From NCBI RefSeq assembly GCF_030816715.1, contig NZ_JAUSYH010000001.1, forward strand, positions 6,386,001 to 6,450,000: 64,000 nucleotides of DNA, in the 5' to 3' direction. The position numbers were made by a program, and so were the translations under genes. Position 1 is the stretch's first letter. Each line of letters opens with the position of its first letter. Origin of the DNA: Streptomyces achromogenes. Its GTDB lineage: Bacteria > Actinomycetota > Actinomycetes > Streptomycetales > Streptomycetaceae. This document shows positions 32,255 to 40,542 of the stretch, piece after piece. The notes beneath the pieces were generated by a model. That model did no database searches and was not told where the DNA came from. It was given only the letters and a program-made list of their open reading frames with translations.

Positions 32255-32956
32255 ATGCCGTACGAACCACCTACCCACACCGTCGAGCGCTCCCTTCGCG
32301 CCACGACCGGAGCGAAGATCATTGCCGGTGTCGACGAGGTGGGCCGCGGTGCGTGGGCCGGACCCGTCACCGTGTGCGCGGCGGTCACCGGTCTACGTCG
32401 ACCGCCCGCAGGCCTCACCGACTCCAAACTGCTCACCCTCAGGCGACGTACCGCGCTCTCCGCGGTGCTGCTCGACTGGGTGACGTCGTACGCCCTCGGG
32501 CACGCCTCCCCCGAGGAGATCGACGACCTCGGGATGACCGCCGCGCTGCGGCTCGCCGCCGTGCGCGCGCTGGACGCTCTCCCGGTCCGGCCGGACGCGG
32601 TGATCCTCGACGGGAAGCACGACTACCTCGGCGCTCCGTGGCAGGTCCGCACGGTGATCAAGGGCGACCAGTCGTGTGTGGCGGTTGCGGCGGCCTCGGT
32701 GATCGCCAAGGTCCAGCGCGACAAAATGATGGCCGAACTGGGCATCGACCATGCAGACTTCGGCTTTGCGGACAACGCCGGCTATCCGTCGCCCGTGCAC
32801 AAGGCCGCACTGGAGGAGCGGGGCCCCACCCCGTACCACCGGTTGTCGTGGGCGTATCTTGATGCGCTGCCCCAGTGGCGGCACCTCAAGAAGGCCCGCA
32901 GCTGGGCGAACGGAAGCGCTCCGGAGATCGAAGGCCAGCTCGGCTTCGACTTCTGA
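32255..32956 (+). CDS. rnhB: Ribonuclease HII
   Basis: RNase HII cuts RNA in RNA/DNA hybrids and removes misincorporated ribonucleotides. It is 233 aa. Active-site motifs: GVDEVGRGAWAGP (first Asp and Glu), 'LTDSKLL', 'VILDGKHDYLG' (third acid) and 'ASVIAKVQRDKMM'. 'TAACCT' about 15 bp upstream of the ATG could be a -10 box. Confidence 0.95.
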   Translation: MPYEPPTHTVERSLRATTGAKIIAGVDEVGRGAWAGPVTVCAAVTGLRRPPAGLTDSKLLTLRRRTALSAVLLDWVTSYALGHASPEEIDDLGMTAALRLAAVRALDALPVRPDAVILDGKHDYLGAPWQVRTVIKGDQSCVAVAAASVIAKVQRDKMMAELGIDHADFGFADNAGYPSPVHKAALEERGPTPYHRLSWAYLDALPQWRHLKKARSWANGSAPEIEGQLGFDF

Positions 32957-33024
32957 CGACTCCGGCCGCACTGATGTGCCACCCGCTGGCGCGTGTCGTG
33001 CCAACGTTTGATAAACAACAGCTC

Positions 33025-33657
33025 ATGCCTCTCATTCCCGAGGAGCCTCAGATTCACGAGAGTGCCCAGGGTCCCCGCGCGACTCCGGCCAGCGGCCGCA
33101 CCGCGTCGACCCCTCGACCTGTACCCGGACCCCGTCCCGCGGCTCCGTCGCGTCCCGGTCGTCCCGGACCCCTCCGGCCCACGCCGCCGGCGCAGCGCGC
33201 GCCGCGTGACGGGGCAGTCAAGCCCGGGCCGTCGGTCCCGGCTTCCCCGGCCGCCGCGCCCCCTTCGGCGGCCCCGCAGGTCCAGTTGATCCCGGCCTCG
33301 GCCGAGGGCGCGCTGGACGCCGCCGAGGAGGCCGTGGACCTCCTCCTGGACTCGGGCCGCGCCCCGGGGGACGTGCTGGTGATCACCACCGGCGAGCAGC
33401 ACCCCTGGGCGGCCCACGAGCTCTCCTTCGGTGAAGCCCCCTACTGGGCGCAGCACGACGCGGGCGACGACGTCTTCTACGCGGACGCCGCCGTGGCGGG
33501 CCGTGCGGGCGTGCGCCCGGTGGTCGTGGTCGCGGTCAACGGCGGCGCCGACACGGTGGCCGCTGCTCTGCCGCTGGCCCGTGCCCGGGCCGGCGCCCTG
33601 CTGATCTGCTGCGGCGACCCCCAGCAGATCAACGCGGTGCTGGGCGCGGGCGTCTGA
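33025..33657 (+). CDS. Conserved protein with helicase-tail-like C-terminus
   Basis: The product is 210 aa. Residues 1-90 are Pro/Arg/Ala-rich and disordered. Residues 95-210 form an alpha/beta domain ('ALDAAEEAVDLLLDSGRAPGDVLVITTGEQHPWAAHELSFGEAPYW'; 'RPVVVVAVNGG'; 'ALPLARARAGALLICCGDPQQ'). The last stretch looks like the C-terminal core of UvrD-type helicases (the VALTRAR strand-helix) without any ATPase motifs. I treat it as a degenerate or stand-alone helicase-tail domain, by inference only. It lies between rnhB and recQ. Confidence 0.7.
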   Translation: MPLIPEEPQIHESAQGPRATPASGRTASTPRPVPGPRPAAPSRPGRPGPLRPTPPAQRAPRDGAVKPGPSVPASPAAAPPSAAPQVQLIPASAEGALDAAEEAVDLLLDSGRAPGDVLVITTGEQHPWAAHELSFGEAPYWAQHDAGDDVFYADAAVAGRAGVRPVVVVAVNGGADTVAAALPLARARAGALLICCGDPQQINAVLGAGV

Positions 33658-33721
33658 TCCGCTCCGGCGGACCCAGGGCATCCCGGGTGTGCGCCACGTG
33701 CACAGCCGGGCGCGCCGGGTA

Positions 33722-33752
33722 CACAGAGGCGTCGTGCTGCGACGCCTCTGTG
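33722..33752. terminator. Bidirectional terminator, 13-bp stem
   Basis: CACAGAGGCGTCG (33722-33734) pairs perfectly with 33740-33752 around TGCTG. It sits in the 369-bp gap between converging genes; nothing else notable is seen in that gap. Confidence 0.8.
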
Positions 33753-34026
33753 GCGTGCCCCGAGCGCCGGCGTCCGGCCTGCAGCGTGTGAGCTTCGCCG
33801 GACGGCCGGCGAAGCCGATGCGGGCGACCCGGCGGTCCCGGCGCGGGTGACCGGTGATCCCGATGGGTGCGGCCCGCGGCTCGCGGCCCCGCACGGAACG
33901 ATCCGGTGATCCTGCGCCGAGCGAGCGATCGTCCGGCTGCTGCGGGCGACAGCCGGGCGCGCCTCCACGGGTACGCACCACGACTGCCCGGCGAACGGTC
34001 GCCCTCAGAGGGCGGCCGTTCGTGCG

Positions 34027-34647
34027 TCAGCGGGCGGCAGCGCGGCGCAGTACCTCCGAGGCGGCGCCGCCGGTCCGGGGCAGTGGGGGCGGGGCCTCGG
34101 ACAGCGCGAACGGCTCGGGGGCCGACTCCGCGTTGGGGCGACGGCCGCCACGGCCCTCGCCGAGGACCTGCCAGCCGTCCCGGGTCAGCGTGATGTACGC
34201 GCCGCAGCGCAGCCCGTGCAGCGTGCAGGCGTCCCGCAGGCCCCACATCCACGCGCCGTCCTCCTCCGTCCAGCGCGCGTCGCCGTCACGGCAGTAGAGC
34301 AGCACGGCGGTGCGCACCGGGGTGCGGCGCCGCAGGTCGTGCGGGATGACCCGGCGCAGCTGGGCGAGCAGGGCGTTGCGGTACATCCAGCCGTCGGTCG
34401 ACGCCTGGCGCCGGGTGAACGAGGCGCTCGCCCGTACCCTCTCGTCCGGGTCGAGCACGGCCACGATCGCGGTGGCCGGCCCTGGCCGGTGCCGGGAGTG
34501 CAGCCCGCTGACGACCTCCCGCGGACTGCGCAGCAGCGGGATGCCGGCCGAAGCCCATTCGGCAGGCTCGAGCAAACGGTTGGCGGAAGTGGCGGACGTG
34601 TTCGTCGACAACGATGCCGCCGAGGACGGAGCGAATCCGAAGGTCAC
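34027..34647 (-). CDS. Conserved hypothetical protein
   Basis: This protein is 206 aa and I do not recognise a family. GTG 34647 follows a GGGAGG site. The centre (about 60-165) is likely folded alpha/beta: 'ATAIVAVLDPDERVRASASFTRRQASTDGWMYRNALLAQLRRVIP', 'RTAVLLYCRDGDARWTEEDGAWMWGLRDACTLHGLRCGAYITLTRDGW'. The C-terminus is Pro/Arg-rich. No signal peptide or membrane helix. It is transcribed away from recQ across a shared 326-bp upstream region. Confidence 0.7.
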   Translation of the reverse strand: MTFGFAPSSAASLSTNTSATSANRLLEPAEWASAGIPLLRSPREVVSGLHSRHRPGPATAIVAVLDPDERVRASASFTRRQASTDGWMYRNALLAQLRRVIPHDLRRRTPVRTAVLLYCRDGDARWTEEDGAWMWGLRDACTLHGLRCGAYITLTRDGWQVLGEGRGGRRPNAESAPEPFALSEAPPPLPRTGGAASEVLRRAAAR

Positions 34648-34973
34648 GATCCTCCCTTCGGCTACGGCCCACACTGCGGGCGGGGCGGATGAGGGGGAGC
34701 GCACGCCGCAGCAGAGCCCTAGCGGACTACGGGCGAGCCGTGCGGGGAGCGGACCTCAATTCTTCCTGCCGAACTTGGATGCGGCAACGAGCAATTGGGA
34801 CTGCCGACCGTTATATGGCGGCGAGTGACTTATATCCCTACCCGTGGATTCACGGCAGGACGCCTGAACCCACCGTTCCAGTCCGGCTCGCGGGCCCCGT
34901 CGGACCCATCGCGAGACCGTCGTCACGCTGCGTGAAGTGGCTGATTGTCAGTGCCATCGGGTTGCATGGAGAC
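34648..34973. other. Divergent promoter region, hypothetical gene / recQ
   Basis: About 326 bp, with a locally AT-richer core (34760-34860) carrying two TTATAT words (near 34812 and 34830). This is a likely place for divergent promoters, but I cannot assign -35/-10 pairs. No gene is supported. Confidence 0.4.
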
Positions 34974-37133
34974 ATGGACGATCTGGAGCTGCGCACCGAA
35001 GCCGACGCCATCCTCGCCGAGCTCGTCGGCGCCCCCGGGGGCGCGGCACGGTTGCGGGAGGACCAGTGGCAGGCGGTGGCGGCCCTGGTGCGGGAGCGGC
35101 GGCGGGCCCTGGTGGTGCAGCGCACCGGATGGGGCAAGTCGGCGGTGTACTTCGTCGCCACCGCCCTGCTGCGCCGGCGCGGCTCGGGTCCGACGGTGAT
35201 CGTCTCGCCGCTGCTGGCGCTGATGCGCAATCAGGTGGAGGCGGCGGCGCGCGCCGGGATCCGGGCGCGCACCATCAACTCGGCCAACCCGGAGGAGTGG
35301 GACACCGTCTATGACGAGGTCGAGCGCGGCGCGACCGACGTCCTCCTGGTCAGCCCCGAACGCCTCAACTCCGTCGACTTCCGCGACCAGGTGCTGCCCA
35401 AGCTCGCGTCGACGACCGGTCTCCTGGTGGTCGACGAGGCGCACTGCATCTCCGACTGGGGACATGACTTCCGGCCCGACTACCGCCGGTTGCGGGCCAT
35501 GCTCGCCGAACTGGCTCCCGGCGTCCCGGTGCTGGCCACCACCGCGACCGCCAACGCCCGGGTGACGGCCGATGTGGCGGAGCAGTTGGGCACCGGCGGC
35601 GGCGAGGCCCTGGTGCTCCGCGGTCCGCTGGACCGGGAGAGCCTGCGGCTGGGCGTGGTCCGGTTGCCGGACGCGGCACACCGCCTGGCCTGGCTCGCCG
35701 AGCACCTGGACGAGCTGCCGGGCTCCGGGATCGTCTACGCCCTCACCGTCGCCGCGGCCGAGGAGGCCACCGCCTTCCTGCGGCAGCGCGGCTTCGAGGT
35801 CGCGTCCTACACGGGCCGTACGGAGAACGCCGACCGGCTGCAGGCCGAGGCCGATCTGCAGGAGAACCGGGTCAAGGCGCTGGTGGCGACGTCCGCGCTG
35901 GGCATGGGATTCGACAAGCCCGACCTGGGCTTCGTGATCCATCTGGGGTCGCCGTCCTCGCCGATCGCCTACTACCAGCAGGTGGGGCGTGCGGGCCGCG
36001 GCGTGGCCCATGCCGACGTGCTGCTGTTGCCGGGCAAGGAGGACGAGGCGATCTGGCGCTACTTCGCCGACACGGCGTTCCCGCCCGAGCCGCAGGTCAG
36101 GCAGACCCTCGCGGCTCTCGCCGAGGCCGGACGGCCGCTGTCCGTGCCGGCTCTGGAGACGGCGGTGGATCTCCGGCGCAGCCGACTGGAGACCATGCTG
36201 AAGGTGCTCGACGTCGACGGCGCCGTCAAGCGGGTCAAGGGCGGCTGGACGTCCACGGGCGCCGCATGGGTGTACGACGCCGAGCGCTATGCGTGGGTGG
36301 CACGGCAGCGGGCCGCGGAGCAGCAGGCCATGCGCGACTACGTGAGCACGTCGGGGTGCCGGATGGAGTTCCTGCGCCGGCAGCTGGACGACGAGGGAGC
36401 GAAGCCCTGCGGTCGTTGCGACAACTGCGCGGGCCCCTGGGCCGACCCGACGGTCTCCCCGGAGACGCTGACCGGCGCGACGAGGGAGCTGGACCGCCCG
36501 GGAGTGGAGGTCGAGCCTCGCCGGATGTGGCCGACGGGGCTGCCCGCGCTGGGCGTCGAGCTGAAGGGCCGTATCCCCGCCAAGGAGCAGTGCGGCGCCG
36601 GACGGGCTCTGGGACGCCTCTCGGACATCGGCTGGGGCAACCGGCTGCGTCCGCTGCTGGCAGAGAACGCCCCTGACCAGCCGGTCCCGGACGACGTTCT
36701 GAAGGCGGCGGTGGCGGTGCTCGCCGACTGGGCGCGCTCTGCCGAGGGCTGGGCCACGAACGGCCCGGACGCCTCCGCCCGGCCGGTGGGGGTCGTCGCC
36801 GTGCCGTCCCTGTCCCGCCCCCGGCTGGTCGGCTCCCTCGCCGAGGGCATCGCCACCGTCGGCCGGCTGCCTTTCCTCGGCGCGCTGACCTACACGGGCC
36901 CGGGCGGTGCGCACGCGGCGCGGCGCAGCAACTCCGCGCAGCGGGTCCGGGCGTTGGCGGGCGCGTTCGCCGTCTCCGAGGAGCTGTCCGAGGCCCTGGC
37001 GGCATCTGCGGGACCCGTTCTGCTCGTGGACGACTTCACCGACTCCGGCTGGACCCTCGCGGTCGCGGCGCGGCTGCTGCGCCGGGCGGGCGGGGGCGAA
37101 GTGCTCCCGCTGGTGCTCGCCACGGCCGGCTGA
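34974..37133 (+). CDS. RecQ-family DNA helicase with PRTase-like C-terminus
   Basis: This is an ATP-dependent 3'-5' helicase of the RecQ family, 719 aa from ATG 34974 (GGAG just upstream). Walker A is QRTGWGKSA (about 44-52). A DEAH box (VVDEAHCISDWGHDFRPDY), 'ATTATA' and motif VI ('QQVGRAGRG') follow. The zinc-binding cysteines are in 'CRMEFLRRQLDD' and CGRCDNC. There is no HRDC domain. Instead, after a Pro/Glu linker, residues about 600-719 end in 'VLLVDDFTDSGWTLAVAARLLRRAG' (in part 683-695), the PRPP-binding-loop pattern of type I phosphoribosyltransferases. The tail's activity is unknown. Confidence 0.92.
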   Translation: MDDLELRTEADAILAELVGAPGGAARLREDQWQAVAALVRERRRALVVQRTGWGKSAVYFVATALLRRRGSGPTVIVSPLLALMRNQVEAAARAGIRARTINSANPEEWDTVYDEVERGATDVLLVSPERLNSVDFRDQVLPKLASTTGLLVVDEAHCISDWGHDFRPDYRRLRAMLAELAPGVPVLATTATANARVTADVAEQLGTGGGEALVLRGPLDRESLRLGVVRLPDAAHRLAWLAEHLDELPGSGIVYALTVAAAEEATAFLRQRGFEVASYTGRTENADRLQAEADLQENRVKALVATSALGMGFDKPDLGFVIHLGSPSSPIAYYQQVGRAGRGVAHADVLLLPGKEDEAIWRYFADTAFPPEPQVRQTLAALAEAGRPLSVPALETAVDLRRSRLETMLKVLDVDGAVKRVKGGWTSTGAAWVYDAERYAWVARQRAAEQQAMRDYVSTSGCRMEFLRRQLDDEGAKPCGRCDNCAGPWADPTVSPETLTGATRELDRPGVEVEPRRMWPTGLPALGVELKGRIPAKEQCGAGRALGRLSDIGWGNRLRPLLAENAPDQPVPDDVLKAAVAVLADWARSAEGWATNGPDASARPVGVVAVPSLSRPRLVGSLAEGIATVGRLPFLGALTYTGPGGAHAARRSNSAQRVRALAGAFAVSEELSEALAASAGPVLLVDDFTDSGWTLAVAARLLRRAGGGEVLPLVLATAG

Positions 37134-37458
37134 GCGTTCCCGGCCCCGCGCCTGCAAGAAGCTCCGACCCTCCTTTCAGGGAGGCCCGTTTGCCCGTCAG
37201 GCGGAATGTCGAGTGAACGTTGCCTGGTGCATGGGCACGGTGTTACGGTTTTGCCGAGCCCCGTATGGGCCTACGCATGGAGGTAGCGGCTACTCGCCAT
37301 TACAGAGATCGGCACCGTTCCGTCTCTCGCAGCTCGTCGATCCCACCCGGGGATTGCTGCGCCCATTTTTCACTGCGTAGGTATGCGGGGTATTCGTGTG
37401 TCGATTTTCCGGTGGCGTGGCTGTCTCCCTGCGATCAGCCGACACCGAAAGGCAGCAC
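37134..37458. other. Lower-GC intergenic region before the F420/hemerythrin gene
   Basis: About 325 bp that is visibly less GC-rich than the surroundings, with T-runs (for example ATTTTTCACTG near 37365). A GGGTAT word at 37388-37393 resembles a SigB-type -10, but no matching -35 is at the right distance. No gene is supported. Confidence 0.4.
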
Positions 37459-38457
37459 ATGAGCGAGGAACGGGCCGCGACGCGGCAGGAGCAGGCCGAG
37501 AGGCGAGATGAGCAGGCGGCCGAGGTCCGGCGGGAGCGGACGGGGAACGGTGCGGGCTTCGACGTCCATGACTTCCAGCGCCGAGTCATCGCCGAATTTC
37601 GCGCCAACGAGGGCAAGCTGAGCGGCATGTTCGAAGGCTGGACCCTGACCGTGTTGACGACTGTCGGGGCCAGGACCGGCCTGCGCCGCGAAAGCATCTT
37701 GGGATATCTCGAATTTGACGGGAAAGGCGTCGTGGTCGCCTCCGCGAATGGCGCCGCCAAGCATCCTGGCTGGTATCACAACATTCTCAGGAATCCGATC
37801 GTGACGGTGGAGACCGGCACCGACACCTATCAGGCGATCGCGGCCGTTCCACAGGGCCGGGAACGCGACGCGCTTTTCGGCCGCGTGATCGAGGAGGCGC
37901 CGGGCTACGCCGACCACCAGGCTCGCACGGTACGGGAGATCCCGGTGGTCGTGCTGCACCGGATCGGCCCGGTGCCCGGGGCGGAACGGGTCAAGGGAAT
38001 GGGCGACTGGATCGCCGAGGTGCACGACTGGCTGCGGGGCGAGCTGAAGTCCCTTCGCGAACAGGCCGATCGGCTGGTCGAGGGCAGCGCCGAGAAAATC
38101 GAGCGGACCGCGCCTGACCTCGGCCGGCAGATGCGCGCCCACTGTCTGGATTTCTGCGGCGCGCTGACAAAGCATCACGGCGGCGAGGACATGGCCGTGT
38201 TCCCGGCGCTCGCGAAACAGTTTCCTGCCCTGGCTCCGGCTCTGGCCCAGCTCGGGGCCGAGCATCAGGCGGTGGCGCGAGCCCAGCAGGCCATCCGGGA
38301 ACTCGTGGACGGCTTCGTCCCCGGAGAGTCCGACCCGACGCGGCTGCGGGAAGAGCTCGAGCGGCTGGCTGACCTCCTCGAACGCCACTTCACCTACGAG
38401 GAGGAGACGATCGTCACCGCGCTCAACGCGACGGTGCCGGCTCCGCCCGTCGGCTGA
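37459..38457 (+). CDS. F420-type nitroreductase / hemerythrin fusion protein
   Basis: This 332-aa protein joins two domains. A Lys/Glu-rich start is followed (about 35-175) by a deazaflavin (F420)-dependent nitroreductase fold of the Ddn type: 'LTVLTTVGARTGLRRESILGYLEFDGKGVVVASANGAAKHPGWYHNILRNPIVTVE'. From about 190 a hemerythrin (HHE) domain shows 'MRAHCLDFCGALTKHHGGEDMAVFPAL', 'LGAEHQAVARAQQAI' and 'LERHFTYEEETIV', the His/Glu pattern of a diiron site. Such a chain could couple F420H2 oxidation to oxygen or nitric-oxide chemistry; this is inference. ATG 37459 follows AAAGG. Codon use is less GC-biased than in neighbours, which suggests later acquisition. Confidence 0.87.
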   Translation: MSEERAATRQEQAERRDEQAAEVRRERTGNGAGFDVHDFQRRVIAEFRANEGKLSGMFEGWTLTVLTTVGARTGLRRESILGYLEFDGKGVVVASANGAAKHPGWYHNILRNPIVTVETGTDTYQAIAAVPQGRERDALFGRVIEEAPGYADHQARTVREIPVVVLHRIGPVPGAERVKGMGDWIAEVHDWLRGELKSLREQADRLVEGSAEKIERTAPDLGRQMRAHCLDFCGALTKHHGGEDMAVFPALAKQFPALAPALAQLGAEHQAVARAQQAIRELVDGFVPGESDPTRLREELERLADLLERHFTYEEETIVTALNATVPAPPVG

Positions 38458-38539
38458 CCGCGCAACTCGGCTGACATGTCTCCGACCTGACTTATCCACA
38501 GGCTGAGCAGGACTTGGCGATCTGCGAGATCGTCGATGC

Positions 38540-40297
38540 ATGACGAATCACAGCGAAGCCATGGGAACCCCCGAGAACAGTGACATTACGGGCCGGTCCG
38601 ACCTCGGGCCGGACGCGCCCGACCGGGAGGGACGTCGTCGGGACGGGCGAGACGGGAAAGGACATGACCGGGAGGGACACGGTCGGGAAGGACGTGGTCT
38701 CAAAGGGCGTGGCCGGGAGGAGGGAGGCCGGGAGGAGGGAGGCCGGGAAGGGTGGGATGCCGCCGTTCACCAGGTCACCCTGCGCACCCCGGAGGAACTG
38801 GCCGACGCCCTGCCCTACTTGCTCGGCTACCGCCCCGAGGACAGCATCGTCCTGGTAGCCCTGCACGATGAGGGCGGGCGGGGCCGGTTCGGCGGCCGGG
38901 CCCGGCTCGGCATCCCCCCGAACCCCGAGGACTGGCCGGCCGTCGCCGACCAGTTGGCGCGAGGACTCGTGACGGGCGGTGAGCGCAGGGGCGCCCGTCC
39001 CGCGCAGATGGTCGCCTACCTCTGCCAGGAACCGGCGAACGGCGAGACGGGCCGTCGGACCATGGAACGGCTGCAGCCACTGGCCCAGCAGCTGAGGGTG
39101 GCGTGCGGGCGCCTCGACGTCCCGGTGATCGAGGCGCTCTGCATCTGCGACGGCCGCTTCTGGTCGTACTGCTGCGCGGGCAAGGGGTGCTGCCCGGCCG
39201 AGGGCGCCCCGATGGGACTGCCCGGGACTTCCGTAATCGCCGCGGCCGCGACCTACGCGGGCATCCAGGTCCGGGGAACCCTGCGCGAACTGCGCTCTCG
39301 GCTGCAGCCGTTGGAGACCGTCGCCGCCTTGGAGCAGGAGATCGCCCTGGACACCGCGGGCCTGGCGCTCGTCCCGCGGATCCTCGACGAGTCGAGCCGC
39401 ACGTCGGTGGCCGACGAGACGCTGGGGCTGGCTCGACAAGTCATGCGGCGTCTCACCGAGGCGCCGCTGGTGCCGGCCACCCGGGAGGCCGACTGCCGGG
39501 ACGACGGACTGCTCGGACCGGACGAAGCCGCCGCGCTGATCCTCGGCCTGCAGGACCGGGTGACGCGCGACCGGGCGGCGGAATGGATGGAGGGTGACGA
39601 GGCCGCCCCGGCGTTGCGTCTGTGGCGGGCGTTGGCCCGCCGCTGCGTGGGACCGTACGGCGAACACGCGGCGGCGCCGCTCACCCTGGCCGGCTGGGTG
39701 GCCTGGTCCAGCGGCGACGAGCTCGAGGCGAGGGAGGCCCTCGCGATGGCCCTGGGCGCCGACCCCGGGTATCTCTTCGCCCGTCTTCTGCACCAGGCCT
39801 GCAACGAGGGCCTCGACCCCGAGTCGGTACGACGCTGCCTCCGAGCCGAACGCACGGGACGCGCGCGCCCCGCGGCCCTCGGGGCAGGGGAGGAGCCGTA
39901 CCGCGAGGAAGCGCAAACGGAGACGGTGCAGACGCCGACCGGGGTGCAGACACCGGAGGCGGTGGCCGAGCCGACAGGGGTTGCGGTGCAGACGCCGGAA
40001 AGGAGGGAGGAGCCGGAGTCGGGGGAGGAACCGGAAATGGGGGAGGAGCCGGAGTCGGGGGAGGAGCCCGAAGCGGGGGACGAGACGGAATCGGGGGACG
40101 AGCCCGAAGGCCTCCTCCCCGGACCGGAACCGGCACGCGGCGCTCCGGCGGCGCGAACCCCCCGCCCGCACCCGCAGAAGCCGCATCCCACCCGTCCCGC
40201 TGCGGCCGGCGGGGCCAGGTCCCGCCTCCGCCCCGCCGGCAAGGCCTCCGCACGGTGTCGTGGCGCCCGCCCCGAAGGGGCGCGATCCGACGGCTGA
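38540..40297 (+). CDS. DUF4192 protein with charged repeat tails
   Basis: This is a 585-aa cytoplasmic protein conserved in actinobacteria. Residues about 75-430 are the DUF4192 domain ('VTLRTPEELADALPYLLGYRPEDSIVLVALHD', 'ICDGRFWSYCCAGKGCCPAEGAPM', 'RDRAAEWMEGDEAAPALRLW' and the C-terminal 'APLTLAGWVAWSSGDELEAREAL'). Function unknown. The N-terminal 70 residues are Gly/Arg/Glu repeats (REGHGREGRG...). The region 480-525 repeats EEPESG-type hexapeptides, encoded by 18-bp tandem units at about 40010-40110. Both tails are probably disordered. Confidence 0.85.
   Translation: MTNHSEAMGTPENSDITGRSDLGPDAPDREGRRRDGRDGKGHDREGHGREGRGLKGRGREEGGREEGGREGWDAAVHQVTLRTPEELADALPYLLGYRPEDSIVLVALHDEGGRGRFGGRARLGIPPNPEDWPAVADQLARGLVTGGERRGARPAQMVAYLCQEPANGETGRRTMERLQPLAQQLRVACGRLDVPVIEALCICDGRFWSYCCAGKGCCPAEGAPMGLPGTSVIAAAATYAGIQVRGTLRELRSRLQPLETVAALEQEIALDTAGLALVPRILDESSRTSVADETLGLARQVMRRLTEAPLVPATREADCRDDGLLGPDEAAALILGLQDRVTRDRAAEWMEGDEAAPALRLWRALARRCVGPYGEHAAAPLTLAGWVAWSSGDELEAREALAMALGADPGYLFARLLHQACNEGLDPESVRRCLRAERTGRARPAALGAGEEPYREEAQTETVQTPTGVQTPEAVAEPTGVAVQTPERREEPESGEEPEMGEEPESGEEPEAGDETESGDEPEGLLPGPEPARGAPAARTPRPHPQKPHPTRPAAAGGARSRLRPAGKASARCRGARPEGARSDG
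40010..40110 (+). repeat. 18-bp tandem repeats encoding EEPESG units
   Basis: About five degenerate copies of GGGGGAGGAGCCGGAGTC-type units lie in frame inside the DUF4192 gene. They give an acidic Glu/Pro/Gly repeat tail and are a likely site of slippage. Confidence 0.7.
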
Positions 40298-40542
40298 CGC
40301 TGCACCCGGCAGGTCGTGAGGCCGGTGCGAGATCGCCGGGCGCGAGTGCCGGAGTGCCGGGCCCGTCCACCGCCATTCGGTGCGGCCTGCGCCCCGGTGC
40401 GTGACCTGGGGGAGTGCGGTCCCGTTCACCTGAGTGGCGGAACGCCCGCACGGGTGGACCGCCGCGCGCACCCGCCCTTGCCGGAGCCTTCCACCAGGCC
40501 TCGACCATGCCCGAGGCGCACAGAGAGCAGAAGAAGTCACCT

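Noticed and set aside
34614..34973. In-frame N-terminal extension of RecQ by 120 codons
   Set aside because: The extension overlaps the divergent gene and promoter region and is not RecQ-like; the ATG at 34974 has a ribosome-binding site and starts at the homology.
37388..37393. GGGTAT as a SigB-type -10 before the F420/hemerythrin gene
   Set aside because: No GNNT -35 element at 14-16 nt spacing.
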